This document shows positions 10,640 through 22,801 of a stretch of 64,000 nucleotides of DNA, in pieces. The notes under the pieces are model-generated. The model saw only the letters and a list, made by a program, of their open reading frames with translations, made no database searches and was not told where the DNA came from. The stretch's first letter is position 1. Every line of letters begins with the position of its first letter. The DNA comes from Pteria penguin. Its lineage: Eukaryota > Mollusca > Bivalvia > Pterioida > Pteriidae. The DNA lies in the NCBI GenBank assembly GCA_035048485.1, contig CM068590.1:1302001-1366000 (forward strand), given 5' to 3'. A program made the translations under genes and the position numbers.

Positions 10640-12044
10640 TAAGTCCGCCCTTAGAATCTAGAATTACTACAACCAGAGACATAAAAAAGGGCATAACGTG
10701 GAGTGATAAGAAATCTGTACATAGGACATAATTCCTCATGCTCTTTACACAATGTATACCTATAGCCCAGCATCGTCTCCAGCGCGATTTACGTTGCTAC
10801 CCAAAATCGCTATATTTCATTAAAACTTCGCTTATTAACTACCTTTCAACTTGCATAAAGTACATTGATTTGTAAATGCGCCTTCAAAGGAAACATAATT
10901 GCCCTTTTACATACAATAATTTTGGAAATACACTAATGCGTTTTTATTTGCATAATTCATCAATAGAGGGATGGAATTTGGAGGCAATTTCGACTAAATG
11001 ACAATGTATTGAACGCCGCGTATTGATCTGAAAGCTTTAAATATCCTGTTTATAATTTGTCACGTTGTTTACGGATGAGGACCTCTGTTGATGGGAGATG
11101 ATCCCGCCAGAGGGCGATGAAAGGGGCAGATCCAAAAGGAAGAAGCGAGGAGGGATCCAGGTAAAGGTTGAGATGACAGAGACCTCTGTTGATATCGAAT
11201 GATCATGCCGCGGTTCGGTCCATAACAGAAAGGGGGGACAAGAACCTGTGAGGATTTAACAAGCTATTTTGCAAAATTAAAGTAGAACATCACCAGTATG
11301 TCCATCAAAGCGTCGCATCCAAGGAATTGAACCCGCACCGTCTACATTCCACCCTATCATTTAACCTAATCTGACGCTTACGATAGTACGCTGAGCGCTG
11401 CTCCGTCTGATACCTCAACCACCCACTTCTCTCTCTCTAAATCCGCCCCGTTTAATTTGAGTTTGAAAACAGCGTGTCGGAAGTCAGTTTCGACAAAAAG
11501 CACTCTCCTTTGTTGGAGGGATGAAAGCTGATTCCGCCTGGTGGATCATTGCAAATCAATAACCTTGCCGATTGCAGATTCAATCAGGTCGAAGAGTTAC
11601 GGCGAATCTACCGACCTTTGCTGAATATTGGCGGGGTTAAATAACTTGACAAGCGCTCTCAATTTCCCTGAACAAACAGAGATAGAGGAAAAAGTTCTCC
11701 GTTTTCTATGCACCGTCGTCCTGAATGGTTGAACACATAGGTGGATAAACGCGCATGGATCAATGTCAGTAAACATTGTAAGTAATCGAACGACGAATGG
11801 AAGCCCAGGTAATAAAATTAATTAGTACAACCCGTCCATACTGTCTGTTACAGAAACTGACAGGTAGAAATTAGGCACACTGGGAAGTTGAGACTGCGTT
11901 GATAGATGAGACGCGATTCTAGTCGTACCAATGTTACATACATATCTACTGGTTCTTAGAATTTTTCTATTGAAGTCTTGTAGGAGTTATCTCCCGTAGT
12001 GTATCGAAATTACTCGTTCCTTAGTATTGACTGACTGACTAACA
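10640..12044. other. Mostly unassigned; possible tRNA-like fragment at 11295-11400
   Basis: At 11320-11335 'ggaattgaacccgc' is the reverse complement of a B box, with 'ttaacctaatctgacgc' further right as a possible reversed A box. This would be a diverged SINE head on the minus strand. It is weak. I see nothing else. Confidence 0.3.
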
Positions 12045-12170
12045 ATTGTGTAACATTTCACCAGAATGTGTTCACTTTTACAATGGCAGCACCTGTCTGG
12101 TGCACCACATTATGAATTCTGACCTATGCAAAGGACTCCATCGATACAAAGAAGGTTCGTTTACCGTCCA
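12045..12170 (-). mobile_element. SINE B fragment (3' half)
   Basis: 'ggcagcacctgtctggtgca', 'gaattctgacctatgcaaag' and 'gactccatcgat' follow the same order as the 3' domain of SINE B. The head is missing and the right edge is uncertain. Confidence 0.6.
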
Positions 12171-12214
12171 TACTAGTAACATAATCATAAGTATTATTCT
12201 TTAATCTTCAAAAC

Positions 12215-12870
12215 GTTCACAGCTTGGTCATACCTGGTTATGGCTACCGCCAGGTAATTACGGTCACACTAACTTGACCAGAACGTCGTCACTAGGGATA
12301 TATCTTGACCATAATGACCATAATGTGGTTATAGCATCCATGGCTCGATTATAGCAGTCAAAGCCTCGAAACGACGGTCACAACATGGTCATAAGGAATA
12401 AAGCCTGCCAACAACGGTCACAGCTTTGAAATAACGGTCATTAATGTAGACGTAACGCTCATAACTTGTTCATAACGGTCACAGCTTTGGCATAATGACC
12501 ATCACTTGGTAATGACGATTATACATTGTCTATACCATTTAAACCTTCAGCTAACGACCATTCCTTATTAATAACGATTATACCTTGCCTATAGCGGTCA
12601 AACTTTGGCTGACGGCCATGACTTGAAAGTAACTATTACACTTTGCCTAAAGCGATAAAACCTTCGATTAACGACGATACCTTGGTAATAACAATTATGC
12701 CTTGTATACAGCGGTCAAACTTTGGCTAACTACCATAACTGGGTATTACGGTTACACCTTGTCTTTAGCGGTCAGAGCTTTGGCTTTCGGTCATGACTTG
12801 TCATAAAAATTACAGCATTGCTTTAACAGTCTTAGTTTTGTCGTAATAGTAATTCCGATGATGACGAAGT
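12215..12870. repeat. Degenerate ~58-bp minisatellite, about 11 copies
   Basis: Recurring words are 'taacgattataccttgccta', 'agcggtcaaactttggct' and 'ggtcatgacttg'. Spacing between equivalent points from 12511 to 12801 is 57-59 bp. Copies are well diverged, so the array is old. Confidence 0.85.
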
Positions 12871-14595
12871 AAAGCCGTGCCTTGTCCCTAGTTGTCAAAG
12901 GGGAATGTTTGGTTCAAGGTCAAAATTTGAACTATACTGAAAGAAGGGACCGTCGCCATTTAAAGGAATCCCAGGTGAAAAGTGAAAAAACCAGCACGAG
13001 GAAATTTCATTCTCGGTACAGTGCAGTCCATATACCCAGATTAATTAACTTCTGTTACACTCCCTGCGTGCTCACCTTTATATTCACGACTCTTCTAAAA
13101 GCCTCCCGTGTCAAAGTATCCAGGGACGCCATAAAAGACGATAAATCACGATGCCTTCCGGTGGTGGTCGCGTAAAGCAATACAAGGCAATAAAGTCCTC
13201 AATGAGAGCAGAGACCGTCGAGTGCTCACGATTTTATTAATACCTGACACGAAGAGGGAAGTGTTCATTACTCCACTCGTCGAGGATTGCCCAGCGATGA
13301 GAAAGAGCCGTCAGAGTTTACTCGGGCGACCCTTGAGTACATCCCCAGCGAAGTCTCCACTCGCAGATTACTAAGCATAATATTGTCCCAAACGTTCACT
13401 CGATCTCGATCAAATCTTAATCTCTAAGCGCTTTTGATGTCAACACTTTGCCGCATTCCTTTACAGTCGTAATTTTCTGCCTATTTAATCAAAACTGCCT
13501 GCAAAATGTTTGAAGCTGGGATAGGGTTAGCTCTATTTGAAATGTTAAACAAATGAAACATATGTTTTCGGGTGTTTATGCGTGTCTAGTTACGTAATTA
13601 TGCTGCCGTGTCTGAGAGGAGAGGGGCAGGAATGTTTATAACGTTGTGTATGTTCCAAACATCAGGGGTAATCCCTCTGTGTTATTAATAGCACAAGAAG
13701 AACTTAAACTTTCGTGACTCTTGGCGAAGATTTCGTAATCCACTATGAACACCTTCCCCTATACCTGTCTGTTTTGGGGGGTTACCAAAATATTTTTACA
13801 TCTCTTTCTGTTTTGCTTTGTTTTATACCAATATTTATTCGAGGAAAGTTAATGAAAACTTAATTAAATTCATTCATTCGCTATCTGGATCTGTTTATCA
13901 ATCATCAAACGTCATATTAAAGTGCACGGCCGTATGATCTGGAAAAAGGTTCGAACTGCAACATCTTTATTTTAATCAAGCTTAGTGCATTCTAAACAAG
14001 AGATTTAGACTCCGAACGACAGAAAATTACGAAATCATGGAAAGGACTTGAACCCATTTCTTTTCTGTCTCGAATCGTGCTAACTATAGTCTATACAAAT
14101 GTGAAGACAATTACAGCAAAACAAAGGATCATGTGACCCAGATGAAGTAAAGGCAGTCAAGCACTCTTCATTCCACTTCAAATAGTCTGAATGAAGAGAT
14201 GATAAATCCCAAGAACGTTTACACGATGACAAGGAAACCTATACAAAACAAGAGTCTAAATGACAAGGAATGGGTACAGATTATGCCTACAGGGCGCCTT
14301 ACTATAGTTCTCGAGAGCACAAGGGTCCGTGTTTATAGAACAGAAGGAGGCTGTGTATACAGTGAACCCCATAGATATATCAAAAGTGGTTCCTTCTGCA
14401 TACTTTCTCACATCCATGATGTTGAGTTTACATTTTGAGTGCAACGATCATTTCGGTTTATTTGTGGTTCACCGCGGGAATTTAGGCTTCTACTTGTTGT
14501 ACAGGATTTTCTATTCAAAACATACTCCGAGCAAACAACACACAATGGCACTTTCATACATAATGGTTACATTAATTGATCATTTAAACCCAGCA
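12871..14595. other. Unassigned stretch
   Basis: No convincing repeat or exon. B-box-like words at 13950 ('aggttcgaactg') and 14050 ('ggacttgaaccc') are isolated and may be chance. Open frames of 62-97 codons have no recognised content. Confidence 0.45.
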
Positions 14596-14599
14596 GTCA

Positions 14600-14885
14600 G
14601 TACTTCACACATATGATGGCGGCACCCGTCTGGTGTTTTCCTTTGTAACGGACTCATCCACAATGTAATGGAACACCCCCACCCCCGCAATGTAATGAAC
14701 TCGCCCCGCAATGTAATAGACTCGCCCGCAATGTAATGGACTCACCCTCAGCAGTGAGGACTCCTTTACATCCCGTGTATACCACGGCAAGAGGTCACAG
14801 TTTCTACTGTCTCGTCCACAAGGCAGGACGCCGACGAAACTACGTCGAGGACAAACCGATTCTTGGCACCTTAAGTCGCACTGGC
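14600..14885 (-). mobile_element. SINE B with internal ~20-bp tandem expansion
   Basis: Left flank: 'gatggcggcacccgtctggt' and 'ctttgtaacggactcatcc'. Right flank: 'cagtgaggactcctttacat', 'gtgtataccacggcaag', 'tactgtctcgtcca', ending near 'gtcgcactggct'. These are the two sides of a SINE B copy on the minus strand. Between them, 14660-14755 holds about four to five copies of a unit like 'cgcaatgtaatggactcacc', an expansion of the SINE segment around 'gcaacggacccaccc'. Confidence 0.75.
14660..14755. repeat. ~20-bp minisatellite inside SINE B
   Basis: Copies: 'cacaatgtaatggaacaccc', 'gcaatgtaatgaactcgccc', 'gcaatgtaatagactcgccc', 'gcaatgtaatggactcaccc'. It sits exactly at the SINE position that is also amplified at 5.1 and 31.7 kb. 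Confidence 0.85.
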
Positions 14886-14994
14886 TCCAAACGGAATGAC
14901 GTTCACTGGGGGTAATACTAAACTATTTAATCGAACTTTACTATAGGAAAATTAACTCGTACCATACCTGTATTCCTTAAAGTACACCTCAAAG

Positions 14995-15095
14995 TCATAT
15001 ATTCGATAAAGCAACCAAACACTGTCAAGTATTCGTTCAAGTAACCAATCACCGTCAAGTATTCGTTAAAGTAGCCAATCGCCGTAAAGTATTTT
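14995..15095. repeat. 30-bp minisatellite, three copies
   Basis: Unit 'caagtattcgttcaagtaac' + 'caatcaccgt', three diverged copies. Confidence 0.85.
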
Positions 15096-15134
15096 GCCAC
15101 ACGGTACACTTTGCATTCATAGACAGCAAGTCCA

Positions 15135-15405
15135 CCACATACGTTTAAATATCCTATTCGTCTTACCCACTCGTGTGATCTATCCTTAGACTTATTCCAC
15201 CGTCTTATCCACTAGTTTGATCTATAACTTGACAGATAACCCACAGTTAGTTCTGTTCCACCGTCTAATCCACTCGTTTCATATATCACTTGACTGATAA
15301 TCCACTGTTAGTTCTGTTCCACCGTCTAATCCACTCGTTTTATCTACCACTGAACTGATGAATCACCTGTAGTTTTATTCCACCGTCTTTTCAAATACAA
15401 AGCTG
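15135..15405. repeat. 61-bp minisatellite, four copies
   Basis: 'ccaccgtctaatccactcgt' recurs at 15197, 15258, 15319 and 15380, exactly 61 bp apart. It includes 'gttagttctgtt'. Confidence 0.92.
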
Positions 15406-16489
15406 TCCGGTTCACTTTTTACCTATCCATTAATTTTAAAATCAACCAACTTCCAACATTTAGTATTTCACTTTTTCACAGATTCACCGACTAAACAACC
15501 CATCGCATACTGAATCCACCAAAGAGAATGTCAAATCAAACGGTCTGGTCAATCCACCACAACTATAAATTTTCAATATCTGCAATTTTTGCGCCAGAGT
15601 TGGTGTCGCCACTAGGGTACTCGAAAGCAGATCAATGCCACATCCAACGCCAGTGTCTGAGTTGCAAAGTACACTACTGCTGTATATCCGGTCGGCCCGG
15701 AATTCTCACGAGCTTGTGCGTCTTTCCTACATGAGAACCACAGCATACTATGGCAGAAATCTCATCGCGTATGCGCTGGGATGTAATTTATTGCATTGAA
15801 TGGCCCGAGTTGCTTCCCCTTGACAGAGAGGCTTATATTCCAACATTTATCGACTTTACCGTTCACAATCTAATCCTCGGGGGATTTACCGCAAATTCTC
15901 CTCATAAAGCTCCGGATTTCAGTTTTCAAATATAGACGAGCTAAATAAGGTTAGTGAAAGAACCTATAACGGTGAAGGATTGTCCCGGATTTCTAAAAAA
16001 GACCTCTTGACATTTGTTTCAACCAATCTCTCGTTTCCATCTTGTTTCGTCTTTGCACAGAGCATACGTCTCAAAGTATTAGAGCATCTTGAGCCGTTCA
16101 TCTGGCGTAGTTATCTGCGGATTAGGTCACCCACCTATAGAAAATCACAGGGAATCAAAATGTCGCGATATCCAACCAAATTCTGCCTTAATGTGGGGCT
16201 TATCTCTTGCGGCCATGATTAACACAGAGTCTGCGCTCCAAAATTGCCTAGCACGGCGTATTATAGTGTGAAATCTTAGCCCCGACCCCATCAAAGACCG
16301 TGTAATAAATGCTAGACAGATCTGCTTTGTAAATCTTGGATGTATTCAGGACGATAAGACGTCTTTTAATTTTTGAAAAACAAAGGTTTTAACAAGTATA
16401 GGCGATTTATCAAATTGTCACATTGATTTATTGACAGGATCGAATACCTCTGGTATATACAGCTACTAGGCTATCTCCATATGAGCCCC
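15406..16489. other. Unassigned stretch
   Basis: No recognised repeat or gene; short open frames of 60-80 codons only. Confidence 0.5.
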
Positions 16490-17066
16490 CGATCACATGA
16501 CGGAACTATTTGTTTTCTATTTTGTCAGACTGTTTCATTTGATAGTTTGTCGTTTACTTGTTTGTTGACTCGTTTAAGTGTTCGGATACACACACGTTTT
16601 AGTTCACGGATTTGTATGTTTATTCAACTACACCTTTTTAAAATAATTTATTTGTTTATTAAAAAACTAATATTCTTGATTGTTTATATGCTAACTGTTT
16701 TGGTTGTTCCTCTAAACTGTTGTACAACATATTTCTGTTTAGGAATTTTTTTATCTTTTATATGTATGTCCGTTATCATACTGTTATCATACTAATCTGT
16801 GTGTGTATTCACTAGTTTGTATATTCGTTTACTTGCCCCTTATGTTGATCCTCTTCGTGTTTATATGTTGGCGAGTCCGTTTCTTTCAATGTGTGTTTGG
16901 TCATTCACGTGACTGTGTGCTCATTACTTTTTGTATGTTCGATTACATGTTAGTGTGCTCGTTCTCTGGTTTTTCTGTCAGTGTAGTATCACTTGTTCTA
17001 ACGTTCGTCATTTTCTTTGAGCACTCGCTCACTTACTTGAAGATTGGTTCATCCATTTATATATAG
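16490..17066. other. T-rich, strand-asymmetric stretch
   Basis: The plus strand is strongly T-rich with recurring 'tcgtttacttg', 'tgtttgttgactcg' and 'gttcgattac' words, probably a very decayed simple repeat. Two open frames (104 and 87 codons) translate to Leu/Phe/Ile-rich peptides that look like membrane proteins only because of the T bias. Confidence 0.5.
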
Positions 17067-17074
17067 TTATTTAT

Positions 17075-17630
17075 TGAGTAAATTCTGGCACGACACTTCA
17101 ACCTATATGATCACAATATGATCTAAAGGCTACAGAGTCACATGCCCACTGAGTCCATGGTGAGTTGAGAGGCTGAGGTGAATTTTGACACGACACATCA
17201 GCCTATATGATCACAATATGACAAAGGCTACAGCGTAACTGCCAACTGAGTCCATGGTGAGTTGAGATCACAATATGACCTAAAGGCTACTGAGTTACAT
17301 GCCCACAGAGTCCATGGAAAGTTGAGAGGCTGAGGTGAATTCTGGCACGACACTTCAACCTATATGATCACAATATGTCCTAAAGGCTACAGAGTCACAT
17401 GTCCACTGAGTCCATGGTGAGTTGAGAGGCTGAGGTGAATTCTGGCATGACACTTCAGCCTATATGATCACAATATGACAAAGGCTACAGAGTAACTGCC
17501 CACTGAGTCCATGGTGAGTTGAGATCACAATATGACCTAAAGGCTACTGAGTTACAATGGTGAGGCTAAATTCTGGCTCGACACTTCAGCCTATATGATC
17601 ACAATATGATCTAAAGGCTACATAGTTACC
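17075..17630. repeat. Higher-order tandem repeat, 257-bp period
   Basis: A ~100-bp unit (from 'ttctggcacgacacttca' to 'gagttgagaggctgaggtga') alternates with a shorter ~57-bp unit beginning 'gatcacaatatgacctaaag'. Equivalent points at 17081 and 17338, and at 17181 and 17438, are both 257 bp apart, so the composite unit was duplicated as a whole. A partial third copy ends near 17630. Confidence 0.9.
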
Positions 17631-18045
17631 GCTTCAGACAATTAGAAAATAGCTATAAACAAATGCTCGTGAATCATGCGCATCACTCCCTTGACGGCAC
17701 TTCACAACCAGAGCTGCGCAAAGTTATTACCGAATTAATGAATACACATCATTAAAATAATAATGATTTTCATTACACTTTAACAAGTATTGTAATAAGA
17801 TGACAAATTATCATATATTTAGATATAAATTTGTCTACAAATGAGTTGTTAATTATAACACCGAACACTGGCAGGTGCCCGTAATCCTTAATTAACATAC
17901 CTTAATTAAAGCAGGAAGAAAGACCTCTTACCACTGCGTAGAGTTCCAACGTTGCTCTAGACACATCAAAAGTGACAAGATAATAGTGCTAATAGTGGCT
18001 CACACGTCTATGACCGGCCTGGATGCTATAAGCGCCGTTATATTT
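17631..18045. other. Unassigned AT-rich stretch
   Basis: No feature recognised. Confidence 0.5.
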
Positions 18046-18049
18046 ACCT

Positions 18050-18560
18050 CCCCCACCTAATACTTTAAGAATCTGTCTCTCATTCCGGAGTCCGTAACGG
18101 CAACCCAACTATTACAAACCTTGTTCATCATTTCATTCCGATGTCGGTAACGGCAACTGCACTTTTACCATTCTCGTTCACCACGTTTATACAATGTATC
18201 TGTCTGTAGAATTTCACCGACTTTGCTTGAAGAGCGCTATATCATTCCGGGATCGGTAATCGGAAACCGAACTTTTGCCATCCTCATTCACCGAGGTTAC
18301 GATAGTTGGTGGACTTTACTACAGTCCAGACTTCAGACTCCCATCACAAATAACTATCAACCATTGTGCATCCTTGCTCGTCAGAATGCAAATTCAACAA
18401 GTCAACAGAGGAAATCGTATTCATTTTGATTAACGAAAACCAAATTTAACTTTCATCTCCAAAACACCTCTGTCCCATATCGGGAGCGGCAATCAGCCTA
18501 TCACAAGCCTTGCTCTACTCTCATTCTGGTATCGGTAGCGGCAACTGAACCTATTGCCAA
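18050..18560. repeat. Degenerate ~60-bp dispersed-tandem repeat
   Basis: Recurring 'cattccgatgtcggtaacgg', 'cattccgggatcggtaatcg', 'tctggtatcggtagcggcaa' at uneven spacing, with 'gttcacca'-type continuation. Weaker traces ('taacggcaac') extend to about 18750. Confidence 0.65.
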
Positions 18561-19200
18561 CCTTCCAGATTTTAGAGGCGAAACTACGTGATCACAATTC
18601 CAAACTTAATTACTGCATCGAAAATGGAAATCAACTAAGTAATTTGACTCGACAAAGCAGCAGAAAATGAATCTGAACCCTCTCATTTTTACAGTTCCAG
18701 TTACGGCAAACTCCTATTAAGGAAAGCTCGATAACGGCAACTTGAGTATTACGTGCCCGGATGATGTTAGATTCGTATCTCTATTCTGGGTAGCCGGGGA
18801 ACGCAGTCTATCCTCAGGGAACGTGGTATACTCTAAATTAGGGCCGTCAAAGCAAAGGGTGTCGGAAGCAGGAAATCTCTGAACAAACACATTGTAAGCT
18901 ATTCACCCTCCTGTTACGGGCAACATATACAGGTAAAGGGTGATCAATCATCTATGGTAAATCTTCGCATTCCTGATCCCATACCCGAGTCTGCGAACGA
19001 GAAGTATGCTGGCAATTCAGTGTCACAATTGTCGTCGCTATGCATTTCGTAGATTTACAGTATATTTCGGTACATTCCGTCGTCTTCCGGAGACGTGAAG
19101 AAGTCTATCATTACGTTAGTGACGAGAAAAATACTGATGCATAGCATCAATTCACCGACAGAACCGAGTTCCCATAAAACTTTTCGCTTCCAATGATTAA
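18561..19200. other. Unassigned stretch
   Basis: Only weak traces of the preceding repeat at its start; nothing else recognised. Confidence 0.5.
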
Positions 19201-19201
19201 A

Positions 19202-19366
19202 TTGGTTGGTTGATTGATGTTTTACGTCGCTTTCAACAATTTTTCAGTTATACTGCGACATGGAAGCGGGAGGTGACCAACCTCTTAAATATAGTGGCGC
19301 AACCCGGGAATCTAACCCGGATCATAGGCGCTGCAATCCAAGCACTTAACCACTACACCAAGTCTG
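19202..19366 (-). mobile_element. SINE A, near full length
   Basis: The tail 'ggttggttgattgatgtttt' is followed by 'cgtcgctttcaacaattttt', 'gcgacatggaagcgggaggt', 'ccaacctcttaaatatagtg', a reverse B box ('cgggaatctaacccgg') and a reverse A box ('ttaaccactacaccaag'). Flanks 'tccaatgat' on the left and 'tccagtgat' on the right may be a decayed target-site duplication. Confidence 0.9.
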
Positions 19367-20639
19367 TCCCTCCAGTGATAAGGAGCCATTTCGATGAATA
19401 TAATCCGAACCAACATAACGGTAGTGTAAGAGAAGCAATTCAGGGTCTGTAATGCACAAATGTTTTCCTAATGTAGGCAAATTGTCACGAGGAGGCGAAC
19501 AAAAGGATAAGAATATACAAAATCAGAGATGCCAACGACTACAACAGTAAGTAATCAATAAACTAATCACTGTGTAAAGACGAATACAATTAATCCCGAA
19601 TTATACCTAACGCGAGTTAACTTTAGAGGAGAAGTCATTAAGTTTACGAAATATAAACTGCCTAGAAATATTTTGCGTTCGCAATCTTTTACTTTTCATT
19701 ACCTGAATGTTCATTATACCCTTTTTTCTTATTTTTCTTTCTTATTTCCATTTCCTTCCAAGCCGTGGCGCTACATCATTATATAATAAGGCGAACACAA
19801 AATATGACGAAAACAACTTCTCCCAAAATACATGAGAACATGAACCCCCCCCCCTTAAAAAAAAACCAAAAAACCCCATAACCATCAATATAATACACCA
19901 AATGGATATAAATCTTGGTCGGAACACACGTAAGGTTATTTTAGGTATGAATTAAGCATCCTACATTAAAACCGACGAGATGGACAGACAGACAGAAGGA
20001 CGAAAGACGGTTTTATCCGCCTTTCCTCCCCTCTTTCAAATACTCCAGAAGAAATGCTATAACCTAGAAAGTAAGATTACGATACCCAAGTGTTCCCTAC
20101 ACAGTGATACAGACATTGACGAGATTTAAAGATCTTTATGGGATTAAATCGAGCTAGGGGCTTAACTGAAACAGCAGAGCTGACGCAATAATTACCCGAG
20201 TATCGGATAAATGTCTCTGTTCTGACAAAATAAGTATAGGATATCAACGGAAAAGTAAATCTGGTTGTCTTAAGCGATTTCATGAACACAGAGCCTACGT
20301 AGGTCTGATCAGTTCGTCACAGAATAGAAATGTAACAAAACACATGGAGTCCTAATGGTACGGAAAATTCGATTAACTGCATGTGGCAAACACTAGCCCA
20401 GAAAGGCCTAGTTAGCTCGCCGGAGAACTTATAACAAATAAGAGAGAAAAGAGGGGGAAGACAGACATACTCTGCAGAATACAACCAACACGGGGGTCTA
20501 GATTTATAAGCCTTGTCAGATTGCCTGTACATATGAAATAATTTCCACAAGAAAGTATCACGACAGACCTTACGCATTTGCAAGAGGTCTGGTTTTAAGC
20601 GTTAGAACCAGAATTTTATTACGTGTATGGTCTAGACCA
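19367..20639. other. Unassigned stretch
   Basis: A C-run followed by an A-run at 19846-19865. No gene or repeat family recognised. Confidence 0.5.
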
Positions 20640-20679
20640 ACGGTTGGTGGTGGTCCAAATAAAAACCGACGACCAAGTG

Positions 20680-20885
20680 AAAAACAATAAGACTTTCGGC
20701 AAGTACAGGCTTCCGCCATCTTTCTTAACCTGACTGGCGATCGAACGCATCATGATTTTCGGAATGCACAGGTGTTCACCGTATATCTTGCCCTGTTCAA
20801 CAATCTAAACAATTAAGACTTTCGGAATGGTTACAGGCATTCACCATAACTCTTGCCTTGACCGGCGATCGACACCAGACGGCGC
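20680..20885. repeat. Degenerate ~65-bp repeat, two to three copies
   Basis: 'gactttcggcaagtacaggc' and 'gactttcggaatggttacag' each lead to 'tggcgatcgaac' or 'cggcgatcgaca'. A partial middle copy runs 'ttttcggaatgcacaggtg'. Confidence 0.65.
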
Positions 20886-21113
20886 TGAGAGGCTACGGTA
20901 AATACACAGATTCATTTTCCTCAAACGTCAAGTCACGTGGCGCAAAATTTGATTGTAAGTACGTCATATGAACTTGGTTATTATAAGTTTTAAAATCACA
21001 TAACATTACAACTGAAAGTCCGCTGAAAGTCGCCTTCTTCGTAGAAAAACTAGATCTGTGTATTGCGTTTGCAGCGTAACGACTAGCCCACTAGCATCAT
21101 TCTGTAGCGGTCT

Positions 21114-21580
21114 GATCGCAGTAGATCCCAATCCTCGCAGCTCTGATCGCAGTAGATCCCAATCCTCGCAGCTCTGATCGCAGTAGATCCCAATCCTCGC
21201 AGCTCTGATCGCAGTAGATCCCAATCCTCGCAGCTCTGATCGCAGTAGATCCCAATCCTCGCAGCTCTGATCGCAGTAGATCCCAATCCTCGCAGCTCTG
21301 ATCGCAGTAGATCCCAATCCTCGCAGCTCTGAACGCAGTAGATCCCAATCCTCGCAGCTCTGATCGCAGTAGATCCCAATCCTCGCAGCTCTGATCGCAG
21401 TAGATCCCAATCCTCGCAGCTCTGATCGCAGTAGATCCCAATCCTCGCAGCTCTGATCGCAGTAGATCCCAATCCTCGCAGCTGTGAACGCAGTAGATCC
21501 CAATCCACGCAGCTCTGATCGCAGTAGATCCCAATCCTCGCAGCTCTGATCGCAGTAGATCCCAATCCTCGCAGCTCTAT
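21114..21580. repeat. 31-bp minisatellite, 15 near-identical copies
   Basis: Unit 'gatcgcagtagatcccaatc' + 'ctcgcagctct'. Copies are almost identical. The differences seen are 'gaacgcag' in two copies, one 'cacgcagctct' and one 'gctgtgaacg'. As 31 is not a multiple of three, three overlapping minus-strand frames (145-203 codons) stay open and all read the same peptide repeat; I treat them as artefacts. Confidence 0.97.
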
Positions 21581-21814
21581 GCACTTCTTCCTCTACATGA
21601 TCATAATACAAGTACACATATCAAGTTCAAATCACCAAATCCAGAATTACTTCGTTGCTTTATTTCAACTCTTGCAAATGTCTCGGTCTATTTATGTAAT
21701 AGTTAGATACTGGTAAACCCCTCACCAGGGTTATGTTCCCTATACAGTAGTGGCCCTTGTGGAAAAGACAACACCCAGAATAAGCTACTTACCTGCCAGA
21801 TAAAATTATACAAC

Positions 21815-21880
21815 TTTTGCCCTGAACTTGAATCGAACTCTGGACATAAAGAGTTAGACTACAACCACTTCCAGTACAGT
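21815..21880 (-). mobile_element. tRNA-like SINE head fragment
   Basis: 'cttgaatcgaactctgg' (reverse B box) is followed by 'gttagactacaaccacttcc', a reversed A-box-like segment at the right distance. No body of either SINE family is attached. Confidence 0.45.
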
Positions 21881-21887
21881 GTTTTAA

Positions 21888-21922
21888 CACCCCCCCCCAC
21901 ACACACACACACACATACACAC
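21888..21922. repeat. Poly-C / (CA)n run
   Basis: 'cccccccccac' followed by about ten CA dinucleotides. Confidence 0.9.
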
Positions 21923-22027
21923 CTTTCCCCTTCCTCCAGCCACTCAGCCATCGGGGGTATAAAAATCTAGCCATCCTGACGACCTAGCCACAAAGACTCA
22001 CCTCAGTTACCATAAAACACCACCCCA

Positions 22028-22160
22028 ACCCCTTTTTTTCAATCGACAAGGATTCGATTCCCAGATCGAGCCATTATGTATAAGAGATTTCTTTACCTCC
22101 CACTTCCACATCGCAATACAACTGCAAAAAACGGTTGAAAGTGAGGTAAACCCCAAATAA
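22028..22160 (+). mobile_element. SINE A, 5'-truncated, diverged
   Basis: It begins at a B box ('ggattcgattccc') and continues with 'gagccattatg', 'tacctcccacttccacatcg', 'caatacaactgcaaaa' and 'ggttgaaagtgaggtaaacc', the plus-strand order of SINE A. It is followed at 22167-22187 by poly-C and poly-T. Confidence 0.7.
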
Positions 22161-22599
22161 ACTGACCCCCCCCCCCCTTTTTTTTTTCTGTGACCCGTTC
22201 AGGTTTCCATATGTCTGGATAGGCTTCTATAATCCAAAACAAAGGTTCAATCGAGCACTGAATAGCAACGGAAAGCTATCATAATCCCCGAAGCCCTTGC
22301 AGGGAGATAACCCTGCCAATTCCCATGCCTGCAATTCAAATACATACTTCACCTGAGTATAGCGGTATCAAAATCTCGCACAATTGTCACTAAGTTTATA
22401 ATACCAGCTCGATAAGAGACCTGGAGAGGGACGTTTACCAAATCACACATACTAACTAGTCATACATCTGACCTCAAATCACAAAGAGGGATATAGATAA
22501 AAATAACTTGGTAGATTGATTGATTTATTATTGTTGAACACAACAGTAATCCTGTTTTCATTATACGTTGGGATTTTTTTTTTCTTAATGCGTAGTTCA

Positions 22600-22800
22600 G
22601 TAACTTTTTCAACTGCGGGTTTTGAGGGGAAAGGGGGGAGGTGGGTTGGTTCCGGGGTCCGAAGCACACATCCCTTCTTAAATCTGCAAAATATATACTA
22701 TGATTTACGAAAAAAGTCGATATGTGCTCATTTTGAGGGGTAGAGGTTGCCAAAAGTTTAAAATCACCCCACCCCTAAAATAAAATCCTGGATCCACACA
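22600..22800. mobile_element. Possible remnant of 'ggatccgccactg'-type element
   Basis: G-rich left part and a right end 'ccacccctaaaataaaatcc' + 'tggatcca', resembling the right ends of the elements at 22.98 and 24.04 kb but without a complete terminal repeat. Confidence 0.35.
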
Positions 22801-22801
22801 T

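Noticed and set aside
16481..17066. Two ORFs that look like multi-pass membrane proteins
   Set aside because: The hydrophobicity follows from the T-rich strand bias; there are no family motifs.
21114..21580. CRISPR-like array of 31-bp repeats
   Set aside because: There are no spacers; it is a plain tandem repeat.
21006..21617. 203-codon minus-strand ORF with regular peptide repeats
   Set aside because: It is a readout of the 31-bp array in all three frames, without domain or conserved-frame evidence.
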